Positions 27,029-35,726 of a stretch of DNA of 64,000 bases are shown in pieces. The stretch spans positions 1 through 64,000 of the forward strand of contig JADMKA010000032.1 of NCBI GenBank assembly GCA_018780145.1. Reading direction: 5' to 3'. Within the stretch, counting starts at the first letter, position 1; each line of letters begins with the position of its first letter. The notes under the pieces were generated by a model that saw only the letters and a list, made by a program, of their open reading frames with translations, did not search any database and was not told where the DNA came from. The position numbers and the translations under genes are program-made. Source of the stretch: Vitreoscilla sp. GTDB taxonomy: Bacteria > Pseudomonadota > Gammaproteobacteria > Burkholderiales > Burkholderiaceae_C.

Positions 27029-28518
27029 AGTCGGCCCTACAATTCATCTGCAACCCGCATGAATGCTAGGTTTGTGGGGTGAGTTCCGATGGTGGAGACT
27101 ACAGGAATCGGACCCAATGGATACCGATTCCTTGCAAACTGCACCGAGGTTTGGATGGGCCCGAAGCCGGTTGAAGAACGCACAGACCACGACCTGTTCC
27201 GCACGGAACTGGTCAATCAGATCGACCACCGGCACGAGCTGGTCAAGCTGGCCGGACTGATCGACTGGCAAGCGTTCGCCAACAAATGGAGCCCGCAGTT
27301 CGAGTCGACGACGGGCCGGCGCTGCCCACGCGCTTGATGGCGGCGCTGCTGTACCTGAAGCACGTGTACGCACTCAGCGACGAGGACGTTGTCGAACGCT
27401 GGTGCGAGAACCCGTATTGGCAGCACTTCAGCGGCGAGAGGTACTTCCGCCATGAGTTGCCGTGCGACCCCTCCAGCCTGGTGCGCTGGCGCCAGCGCAT
27501 CGGCGAGGAAGGCTGCGAGTGGCTGCTGGCGCACAGCATTGAAGCGGCAACCCCGGGCTGGCGTGATCAAGCGCCGTAGCCTGGACGCGGTGGTGTCGGA
27601 CACGACGGTGCAGCCCAAGGCGATTGCCCAGCCGACGGACAGCCGGCTTCTCAATCGCGCTCGCGAGCAACTTGTGGACGCCGCGCAGGACGCGGGGATC
27701 GCGCTGCGCCAGAGCTACGCGCGTGTGGGCAAGGCGGCCGAGCACCAGGCCGGGCGCTACGCGCATTCCAAGCAGTACCGGCGTATGCAGCGCGAGATCA
27801 GGAAGCTGCGCACCTGGCTGGGCCGCGTCATCCGCGACGTGCAGCGCAAGTGCAGCGAGATCACGGGCGCGCTAAAGCACAAGATCGAGATCGCGCAACG
27901 CCTGTACGCCCAGAAGTGCGATTCGAAGAACAAGCTGTACGCGCTGCACGCGCCCGAAGTCGAGTGCATCGCAAAGGGCAAGGCCAGGACACCCTACGAG
28001 TTCGGCGCGAAGGTGTCGGTGGCGGTGACCGCCAACGAAGGGCTGGTGGTGGGCATGCGCTCGACGCCGGGTAATCCGTACGACGGCCACGCGGCGGACA
28101 GCCAACTCGAGCAGGTCAGCATCCTGACTGGCCACACTCCGAAGATCGCACTCGTCGATCGCGGTCATCGCGGCGTTGAGCCGCCCGCCGGAATACGGCT
28201 GCTGATCAGCCACACACGCCGGTTGCCCAAGGTGCTGAAGAGGCTGCTCAGGCGGCGCCAGGTGGTCGAGCCGATGATCGGCCACATGAAGGCTGACGCG
28301 CTGCTGAGCAAGAACTGGCTCAAAGGCGCCGACGGCGATGCGCTGCACGCGATCCTGTGCGGTGCCGGGCACAACCTGAGAATGATCCTGCGGTACCTGC
28401 GGGTACTTTGCTTGGCCGGTTTCGCCTGGATCGCACTGGTCATAGGGGCGGTGCTCGTCCCAATCAGATCAACACCATCGCCGGCAGCTTGCTGAAAACG
28501 GGTTGTTCAGGGCCGACT
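27029..28518 (+). mobile_element. IS5-family insertion sequence (1490 bp)
   Basis: Left end AGTCGGCCCT (27029-27038) and right end AGGGCCGACT (28509-28518) are perfect 10-bp inverted repeats; both ends also carry CAACCCG about 20 bases inside. The bases AAC flank both ends (27026-27028 and 28519-28521), consistent with a 3-bp target duplication. The single transposase gene is IS5-like and broken by frameshifts. The size fits larger IS5-family members. Confidence 0.8.
27155..28495 (+). pseudogene. Frameshifted IS5-family transposase
   Basis: Three segments in alternating frames make one transposase: DHDLFRTELVNQIDHRHELV (N-terminal), then LPTRLMAALLYLKHVYALSD and FRHELPCDPSSLVRWRQRIG (next frame), then VIKRRSLDAVVSDTTVQPKA through IALVDRGHRG and VVEPMIGHMKADALLSKNWL (first frame again). 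The last parts carry the DDE motif surroundings: DTTVQ, VDRG and EPMIGHMK. The first shift, near 27313-27320, fits loss of one CCGG unit; the second, near 27560, fits one extra base in CCCCGGG. ATG 27155 starts the N-terminal part. Two shifts make a functional product unlikely unless they are assembly errors. Confidence 0.85.
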
Positions 28519-28565
28519 AACTACGGATAAGTTCTCAGTCGACTGCCATATCCCGTTGCCGAGAC

Positions 28566-29987
28566 TCACTCCACGGCCTTGACCATGTCCTCGACGACCT
28601 TCTTGGCGTCGCCGAAGACCATCATGGTCTTGTCCATGTAGAACAGCTCGTTGTCCAGGCCGGCGTAGCCGGCGGCCATCGAGCGCTTGTTGACGATGAT
28701 GGTCTTGGCCTTGTAGGCCTCCAGGATGGGCATGCCGTAGATCGGCGTGCCCTTGGTCAGCGCAGCGGGGTTCACCACGTCGTTGGCGCCCAGGATGATG
28801 GCCACATCGGCCTGGCCGAACTCACCGTTGATGTCTTCCATCTCGAACACCTGGTCGTACGGCACCTCGGCCTCGGCCAGCAGCACGTTCATGTGGCCCG
28901 GCATGCGCCCGGCCACCGGGTGGATCGCGTACTTGACCGTGATGCCCTTGTGGGTGAGCTTCTCGGCCAGCTCCTTGACGGCGTGCTGGGCGCGCGCCAC
29001 GGCCAGGCCGTAGCCCGGCACGATGACCACCGTCTCGGCGTTGCCCAGGATGAAGGCCGCGTCGTCGGCGCTGCCGCTCTTGACCGGGCGCTGCTCGGTG
29101 GCTGCCGCCGGGCCGCTGGCCTCGCCGCCGAAGCCGCCCAGGATCACGTTGAAGAACGAGCGGTTCATCGCCTTGCACATGATGTAGCTCAGGATCGCGC
29201 CCGACGAGCCCACCAGCGAGCCGGCAATGATCAGCATGCTGTTGTTGAGCGAGAAGCCGATGCCCGCCGCGGCCCAGCCCGAGTAGCTGTTGAGCATGGA
29301 CACCACCACCGGCATGTCGGCGCCGCCGATCGGGATGATGATGGTCACACCGAGCACGAAGCTCAAGGCCAGCATGCCGAAGAAGGCCGGCCAGCTCTCC
29401 GTGAAGGCAAAGGCGAGCCCGAGCCCGATGGTGGCCAGGCCGAGCACGGCGTTCAGTGCATGTTGACCGGCGAAGGTCACCGGCGCGCCCTTGAACAACC
29501 TGAACTTGTAGGTGCCAGACAGCTTGCCGAAGGCGATCACCGAGCCGCTGAAGGTGATGGCGCCGATGGCTGCGCCGAGAAAGAGCTCGAATCGGTTGCC
29601 GGTGGGAATCGGCTGGCCCTTGGTGGTGATCTGGAACGCCCAGGGTTCCGCCACGGCCGCCACGGCGATGAACACCGCCGCCAGGCCGATCATGCTGTGG
29701 AAGAAGGCCACCAGCTCGGGCATCTTGGTCATCTCGACGGTCTTGGCGCGCCAGGCGCCGTAGCCGCCGCCGACCACCAGGCCCAGCAGCACCCAGGCCA
29801 TGCCCGGCGCCGAGCCGCCCGAAAGCTTGACGATCAGTGCGGCGGTGGTCACCACCGCGATGGCCATGCCGGACATGCCGAACAGGTTGCCGCGGATCGA
29901 GGTGGTGGGGTGACTCAGGCCCTTCAAGGCCTGGATGAAGCAGACGCTGGCAATGAGGTACAGCAGCGTGACGAGGTTCATGCTCAT
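28566..29987 (-). CDS. pntB: NAD(P) transhydrogenase, beta subunit
   Basis: PntB holds the NADP-binding domain and part of the proton channel of the membrane-bound transhydrogenase, which uses proton entry to make NADPH from NADH. 473 residues: nine or so membrane segments (residues 1-about 285), then the soluble domain III with VVIVPGYGLAVARAQHAVKE, YAIHPVAGRMPGHMNVLLAE, ILGANDVVNPAA and [20 protein letters not shown] 29987 overlaps the pntAB stop. The 3' end repeats the fragment at 25676-25863, so this end may be of incoming origin; the gene itself is intact. Confidence 0.96.
   Translation of the reverse strand: MSMNLVTLLYLIASVCFIQALKGLSHPTTSIRGNLFGMSGMAIAVVTTAALIVKLSGGSAPGMAWVLLGLVVGGGYGAWRAKTVEMTKMPELVAFFHSMIGLAAVFIAVAAVAEPWAFQITTKGQPIPTGNRFELFLGAAIGAITFSGSVIAFGKLSGTYKFRLFKGAPVTFAGQHALNAVLGLATIGLGLAFAFTESWPAFFGMLALSFVLGVTIIIPIGGADMPVVVSMLNSYSGWAAAGIGFSLNNSMLIIAGSLVGSSGAILSYIMCKAMNRSFFNVILGGFGGEASGPAAATEQRPVKSGSADDAAFILGNAETVVIVPGYGLAVARAQHAVKELAEKLTHKGITVKYAIHPVAGRMPGHMNVLLAEAEVPYDQVFEMEDINGEFGQADVAIILGANDVVNPAALTKGTPIYGMPILEAYKAKTIIVNKRSMAAGYAGLDNELFYMDKTMMVFGDAKKVVEDMVKAVE
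28576..28763. repeat. 188-bp direct repeat, right copy (inside intact pntB)
   Basis: Partner of 25676-25863, with two silent mismatches. Everything between the two copies (IS66 remnant, sulfotransferase-like gene, IS5 element) is absent from a normal pnt locus. Confidence 0.95.
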
Positions 29988-30304
29988 GGCTTGGCCTCCC
30001 CGGCGATGGCCTTCTTTTCCTTCTTCTTGAACATCTCCAGCATCCTGCGCGTGACCAGGAAGCCGCCGAAGATGTTGACCGCCGCCAGCGCGACGGCCAG
30101 CACGCCCATGGTCTTGCCCAGCGTGGTCTCGGTGAGCGCCGCGGCCAGCATCGCGCCGACCATCACGATGGCCGAGATGGCGTTGGTCACCGCCATCAGC
30201 GGGGTGTGCAGCGCCGGGGTCACCGTCCAGACCACGTGGTAGCCGACGTAGATGGCCAGCACGAAGATGATCAGGTTGGTGATGGTGGGGGAGACGATTT
30301 CCAT
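29984..30304 (-). CDS. pntAB: NAD(P) transhydrogenase, alpha-2 (membrane) subunit
   Basis: 106 residues with three membrane segments (NLIIFVLAIYVGYHVVWTVT, AISAIVMVGAMLAAALT, MGVLAVALAAVNIFGGFLVT). It corresponds to the membrane part of E. coli PntA, encoded separately as in Rhodospirillum and many betaproteobacteria. ATG 30304 (MEIVSPTITNLI) is chosen; it lies 2 bases after the pntAA stop. The stop overlaps the pntB ATG. Confidence 0.93.
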   Translation of the reverse strand: MEIVSPTITNLIIFVLAIYVGYHVVWTVTPALHTPLMAVTNAISAIVMVGAMLAAALTETTLGKTMGVLAVALAAVNIFGGFLVTRRMLEMFKKKEKKAIAGEAKP

Positions 30305-30306
30305 GC

Positions 30307-31437
<1,131 letters not shown>

Positions 31438-31493
31438 GGAACTCTCCTCTCGAATGCCCTGGCCCCGCGGTCTGCGTGGCCCGGGGCTGTGCT

Positions 31494-31523
31494 TTGCGCG
31501 GAGCTTACCAGCCCCACTATCAT
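31494..31523 (+). promoter_or_regulatory. Predicted promoter of the Nudix-mnmA operon, placed for a leaderless transcript
   Basis: TTGCGC (31494-31499), an 18-base spacer and TATCAT (31518-31523). The -10 box ends six bases before the ATG at 31530, the same spacing as at argS and pyrF, so the mRNA would start at or near the start codon. Confidence 0.4.
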
Positions 31524-31529
31524 CGGCCC

Positions 31530-32027
31530 ATGGGAGACACCCGCTGGAAGCCCAGCGTCACCGTCGCCGCCGTCATCGAGCGTGACGGGCGCTACCTGCT
31601 GGTCGAGGAAATGACCTCGGACGGCTTGCGCCTGAACAACCCGGCCGGCCACCTGGACCCGGGCGAGTCGCTGCTGCAGGCCGCCGTGCGCGAAACCCTG
31701 GAGGAAACCGCCCACCCCTTCGAGCCCGAGGCCCTGGTGGGCGTCTACATGGCCGCCCTGCACCGGCCGCGCACCGGCGAGCACATCACCTACCTGCGCT
31801 TCGCCTTCTGCGGCCGCGTGGGCGACGCCATCCCCGGCCGGCTGCTCGACCAGCCGGTGGTACGCACCCTGTGGATGACGCCAGACGAGCTGCGCGCCTG
31901 CCCCGAGAGGCACCGCAGCCCGCTGGTGCTGCAATGCATCGAGGACCACCGGGCCGGGCGGCGCCTGCCGTTGAATGCCCTGTACACCGCGGAGTCCATC
32001 CACACGCTGGGACAATCCGGCGCATGA
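31530..32027 (+). CDS. Nudix hydrolase (NudJ-like)
   Basis: 165 residues. The Nudix box is intact: [20 protein letters not shown], supplying the metal-binding Glu residues. The N-terminal [20 protein letters not shown] and the long [12 protein letters not shown] tail resemble NudJ, a phosphatase acting on nucleoside and thiamin pyrophosphates. The substrate is not determinable from sequence. The stop overlaps the mnmA ATG; this pairing with mnmA is common in beta- and gammaproteobacteria. Confidence 0.9.
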   Translation: MGDTRWKPSVTVAAVIERDGRYLLVEEMTSDGLRLNNPAGHLDPGESLLQAAVRETLEETAHPFEPEALVGVYMAALHRPRTGEHITYLRFAFCGRVGDAIPGRLLDQPVVRTLWMTPDELRACPERHRSPLVLQCIEDHRAGRRLPLNALYTAESIHTLGQSGA

Positions 32028-33133
32028 AGAAAGCGCAACGCGTGGTCGTCGGCCTGTCCGGCGGCGTCGACTCGGCCGTGTCCGCCTGGCTGCTGAAACA
32101 GCAGGGGCACGAGGTCGTCGGCATCTTCATGAAGAACTGGGAAGACGACGACGACGATGAATACTGCTCGTCGCGGCAAGACTTTCTGGACGCTGCCAGC
32201 GTGGCCGACGTGATCGGCATCGAGATCGAGCACGTGAACTTCGCGGCCGACTACAAGGACCGTGTCTTCGCCGAGTTCCTGCGCGAGTACCAGGCCGGCC
32301 GCACGCCCAACCCGGATGTGCTGTGCAACGCCGAGATCAAGTTCAAGGCCTTCCTGGACCACGCCGTTCGTCTGGGCGCGGAGAGGATCGCCACCGGTCA
32401 CTACGCCCGAGTCCGGCAGGTGGGCGAGCGTTTCGAGCTGCTGAAGGGCCTGGACCCGCTGAAGGACCAGAGCTACTTCCTGCACCGCCTGAACCAGGCG
32501 CAGCTGGGCAGGACGCTGTTCCCGGTGGGCGAGCTGCCCAAAACCGAGGTGCGGCGCATCGCCGCCGAGATCGGCCTGCCGAACGCGAAGAAGAAGGATT
32601 CGACCGGCATCTGCTTCATCGGCGAACGGCCGTTCCGCGAGTTCCTCAACCGCTATCTGAGCCACGAACCCGGGCCGATCCAGGACGACCGCGGCCGCAC
32701 GCTGGGTGAGCACGTGGGCCTGAGCTTCTACACGCTGGGGCAGCGGCAGGGCATCGGCATCGGTGGCGTGAAGGACAAGAAGGCCCAGCGCGGCGGCGGC
32801 GACCACGCCCCCTGGTACGTGGCGCGCAAGGATCTGGCACGCAACACGCTGATCGTGGTGCAGGGGCACGAGCACCCCTGGCTGCTGTCCACCCAGGTGG
32901 CGGTGGCGGACCCGAGCTGGGTCGCGGGCCACCCGCCGCCCACCGGGCCGCTGGCGGCCAAGACGCGCTACCGCCAGGCCGATTCGGCTTGCGTGCTGTC
33001 ATCGCCCGGCGAGGCAGGGTTCGAGCTCGACTTCAGCACCGCGCCGCAATGGGCGGCCACACCCGGCCAATCCGCCGTGCTCTACGACGGCGAGGTTTGC
33101 CTGGGCGGCGGCGTGATCAGCGCGGCCGCTTAG
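32024..33133 (+). CDS. mnmA: tRNA-specific 2-thiouridylase MnmA
   Basis: MnmA puts the 2-thio group on the wobble uridine of Lys, Glu and Gln tRNAs. The 369-residue protein shows the PP-loop [20 protein letters not shown], the catalytic Cys in [14 protein letters not shown] and its partner Cys in [17 protein letters not shown], plus the characteristic [12 protein letters not shown] acidic stretch. ATG 32024 overlaps the Nudix stop. The 3' end overlaps a small convergent gene by 17 bases. Confidence 0.97.
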   Translation: MKKAQRVVVGLSGGVDSAVSAWLLKQQGHEVVGIFMKNWEDDDDDEYCSSRQDFLDAASVADVIGIEIEHVNFAADYKDRVFAEFLREYQAGRTPNPDVLCNAEIKFKAFLDHAVRLGAERIATGHYARVRQVGERFELLKGLDPLKDQSYFLHRLNQAQLGRTLFPVGELPKTEVRRIAAEIGLPNAKKKDSTGICFIGERPFREFLNRYLSHEPGPIQDDRGRTLGEHVGLSFYTLGQRQGIGIGGVKDKKAQRGGGDHAPWYVARKDLARNTLIVVQGHEHPWLLSTQVAVADPSWVAGHPPPTGPLAAKTRYRQADSACVLSSPGEAGFELDFSTAPQWAATPGQSAVLYDGEVCLGGGVISAAA

Positions 33134-33242
33134 GCCCCTTGGGCCGGCGCATTCCGGGCGCCCCGGTTGCCCCACCGCGCATGAAGTGGCGCATCACCGC
33201 CGCGATCAGGCGGCGCACGATCATGTTGATGAGTTGGTTCAC
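33117..33242 (-). CDS. Small basic protein coupled to the DsbG-like gene
   Basis: 41 residues: [20 protein letters not shown] followed by a Gly-rich segment and a Lys/Arg-rich tail ([10 protein letters not shown]). GTG 33242 overlaps the stop of the DsbG-like gene in a GTGA, which supports translation. The amphipathic N-terminal helix plus basic tail resembles small conserved proteins of unknown function in proteobacteria (LINM-xx-RRL type). Its 3' end overlaps mnmA on the other strand. Too short for family assignment. Confidence 0.5.
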   Translation of the reverse strand: MNQLINMIVRRLIAAVMRHFMRGGATGAPGMRRPKGPKRPR

Positions 33243-33865
33243 AGGCCGGCGAACTCCATCAGCTTGGCGGCGTCCACCGCCCCGGCGTGCTGGCCCACCT
33301 GGCCGGTCTGGCTGTTGCGGTAGACGATCAGCGGCACGCTGTCCGAGTTGAGCTGGCGGAACAGCTCGGTGTTGGCCTTCACCTGGGCCACCACCGCTTC
33401 GTCCAGCGAGCCGGCGGCCGTGATGCCGTTGCCGCGGGCCAGCACGCTGGCCTCGTTCTCGGCCATCGCCGCGGCCGGGTCGGCGGCCGAGAGGATGGTG
33501 GCCCCCTGCGGCAGCGACTGCGGGCGCAGCAGGCCAATGGGCATCCAGACGATCTTCAGCTTGCCACCCACGTCCTTGGCGCTGGCCCACAGGTGGGCGC
33601 AATGCGGGCAGGTGGTGTCGAAGAACACGTAGATCGTGTGCGCCGACATGATGGGCCCGGTCGAGAAGCCCTTGCCGGTGGCGGCCAGGGTGTAAGCATC
33701 CCGTGCCTGGGCGGCCGCCGGGTTGGCGGCGGCCGGCACGTTGGCGCTGTCGGCAGGGGCCGCGCCCGCCGGGGCGGCCGGCGCGGCGGGTTCGGCGGCG
33801 CGTTGGCAGCCGGCCAAAGCCAACAGGGCGGCGGTCGTGGACAGGGCGAAAAGGCGTCGTTGCAT
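33239..33865 (-). CDS. DsbG/DsbC-like periplasmic thiol:disulfide lipoprotein
   Basis: 208 residues. Signal peptide ends in the lipobox LAGC (residues 17-20), so it should be a lipoprotein. After an Ala/Pro-rich linker, the thioredoxin fold begins YVFFDTTCPHCAHLWASAKD, with a CPHC active site, and later the cis-Pro region SDSVPLIVYRNSQTG. This fits a DsbG-type oxidoreductase lacking the N-terminal dimerisation domain of DsbC/DsbG, so it may be monomeric and act as an oxidase rather than an isomerase (inference). ATG 33865 starts the signal peptide. A different CPHC protein, DsbA, is at 13762-14403. Confidence 0.85.
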   Translation of the reverse strand: MQRRLFALSTTAALLALAGCQRAAEPAAPAAPAGAAPADSANVPAAANPAAAQARDAYTLAATGKGFSTGPIMSAHTIYVFFDTTCPHCAHLWASAKDVGGKLKIVWMPIGLLRPQSLPQGATILSAADPAAAMAENEASVLARGNGITAAGSLDEAVVAQVKANTELFRQLNSDSVPLIVYRNSQTGQVGQHAGAVDAAKLMEFAGL

Positions 33866-34052
33866 GGTGTCTCGGAGTGGGCAGGGTCCGGTGTGGGAGG
33901 CGGCCGGGCGCCGCAGGTTCCCGGCGCAGCCCACCATTTTGCGGCGAACCCGCTGAACTGGCCGGGCTTCGCGGCCCACTTCGCGGCCAAGCCCGCCAGA
34001 AATGACCCGTAGCATCCGCGCAGCGCAAGCTTGCGCCCGAGGAGACCTACCC

Positions 34053-35702
34053 ATGCCCGCCTGGTTGAATGCGCTGAACCGCCATGTCCCCATCCGCTAC
34101 CTGGTGCTCTTCACGTGCGCCGTGGCGATGCTGCTGGGGGGTTTCACCTGGATCGCCTTCGACCGCGGCGGCCTCGTCGCCCTGCTGGGCGCCGCCGGTG
34201 TGGCGCTGGGCCTGCGGGACCTGCGCCAGGCGCCACGTGCCGTGCTGCGCAACTACCCGGTGATCGGGCACCTGCGCTACCTGCTGGAGTTCATCCGCCC
34301 CGAGATTCGCCAGTACTTCATCGAGAGCGACCACGAGGCCGCGCCCTTCTCGCGCCAGCAGCGCAGCCTGGTCTACCAGCGCGCCAAGGGCGATTCGGAC
34401 AAGCGGCCCTTCGGCACCCAGCTGGATGTGCACGAGGAAGGCTACGAGTGGATCAACCACTCGCTGCAACCCACCACCCTGCCCGGCCACGACTTCCGCA
34501 TCACCATCGGCGCCGGCCGTGCCCAGCCCTACAGCGCCAGCGTGTTCAACATCTCGGCGATGAGCTTCGGCGCGCTGAGCGCCAACGCCATCCTGTCGCT
34601 GAACGCCGGCGCCAAGAAGGGCGGCTTCATGCACGACACCGGCGAGGGCTCGATCAGCCGCTACCACCGCGAGCACGGCGGCGATCTGTGCTGGGAGATC
34701 GGCTCGGGCTATTTCGGCTGCCGCCACGACGACGGCAGCTTCAGCGAGGAGCGCTTCACCGCCAACGCCACCGCGCCGCAGGTCAAGCTGATCGAGCTGA
34801 AGCTCAGCCAGGGCGCCAAGCCCGGCCACGGCGGCGTGCTGCCCGGCCCCAAGGTCACGCCCGAGATCGCCGCCGCGCGCGGCGTGCCGGTGGGCACGGA
34901 CTGCGTCTCACCGTCGGCCCACAGCGCCTTCAGCACGCCGGTCGAGATGCTGGCGTTCATCGAGCGGCTGCGCAGCTTGTCTGGCGGCAAGCCCACCGGC
35001 TTCAAGTTCTGCATCGGCCACCCCTGGGAGTGGTTCGCGCTGGCCAAGGCCATGGTCGAGACCGGCATCACGCCGGACTTCATCGTGGTGGACGGCGCCG
35101 AGGGCGGCACCGGCGCCGCCCCGCTGGAGTTCACCGACCATGTCGGCGCGCCGATGCAGGAGGGCCTGCTGCTGGTGCACAACACGCTCGTCGGGCTGAA
35201 CCTGCGCGACAAAATCCGCATCGGCGCGGCCGGACGCATCGTCAGCGCCTTCGACATCGCCCGCGCGATGGCGCTGGGCGCCGACTGGTGCAACTCGGCG
35301 CGCGGCTTCATGTTCGCCCTCGGCTGCATCCAGGCCCAGCACTGCCACACCGGCGAATGCCCCACCGGCGTCACCACCCAGGACCCGCACCGCCAGCGCG
35401 CGCTGGTGGTGGGCGACAAGACCGAGCGGGTCCACCGCTTCCACCAGAACACCATGCACGCGCTGCAAGAACTGGTGCAGGCCGCCGGCCTGAACCACCC
35501 CAACGAGATCACCGCCAACCACATCGTGCGACGCATCGCCGGCGACCAGGTGCGGCTGCTCGCCAACCACCTCAGCTTCGTCAAGCCCGGCGAGCTGCTG
35601 GCCGCCGAACGCGGCGAGGCGCCGTGGCCGCACGCGGTGTACAGCGTCTACTGGGGGATGGCGCGGGCGGGGTCGTTCACGCCAGTCGTGGCGGCGCTTT
35701 GA
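34053..35702 (+). CDS. Membrane-anchored FMN-binding glutamate-synthase-like protein
   Basis: 549 residues. Two hydrophobic segments near the N-terminus (YLVLFTCAVAMLLGGFTWIA and LVALLGAAGVALGL) precede a catalytic domain like the central and FMN domains of glutamate synthase: FNISAMSFGALSANAILSLN, HDTGEGSISRYHREHGGDL, GAEGGTGAAPLEFTDHVG and a Cys cluster, LGCIQAQHCHTGECPTG, as in the 3Fe-4S site. There is no amidotransferase domain, so it is not a full GltB. Such stand-alone proteins are widespread; their electron donor and substrate are unproven. ATG 34053 has GAGGAGA at good distance. Convergent with the giant RTX gene, 24 bases between the stops. Confidence 0.85.
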   Translation: MPAWLNALNRHVPIRYLVLFTCAVAMLLGGFTWIAFDRGGLVALLGAAGVALGLRDLRQAPRAVLRNYPVIGHLRYLLEFIRPEIRQYFIESDHEAAPFSRQQRSLVYQRAKGDSDKRPFGTQLDVHEEGYEWINHSLQPTTLPGHDFRITIGAGRAQPYSASVFNISAMSFGALSANAILSLNAGAKKGGFMHDTGEGSISRYHREHGGDLCWEIGSGYFGCRHDDGSFSEERFTANATAPQVKLIELKLSQGAKPGHGGVLPGPKVTPEIAAARGVPVGTDCVSPSAHSAFSTPVEMLAFIERLRSLSGGKPTGFKFCIGHPWEWFALAKAMVETGITPDFIVVDGAEGGTGAAPLEFTDHVGAPMQEGLLLVHNTLVGLNLRDKIRIGAAGRIVSAFDIARAMALGADWCNSARGFMFALGCIQAQHCHTGECPTGVTTQDPHRQRALVVGDKTERVHRFHQNTMHALQELVQAAGLNHPNEITANHIVRRIAGDQVRLLANHLSFVKPGELLAAERGEAPWPHAVYSVYWGMARAGSFTPVVAAL

Positions 35703-35726
35703 TTGAGACGCCCTCACTTCAACGCG

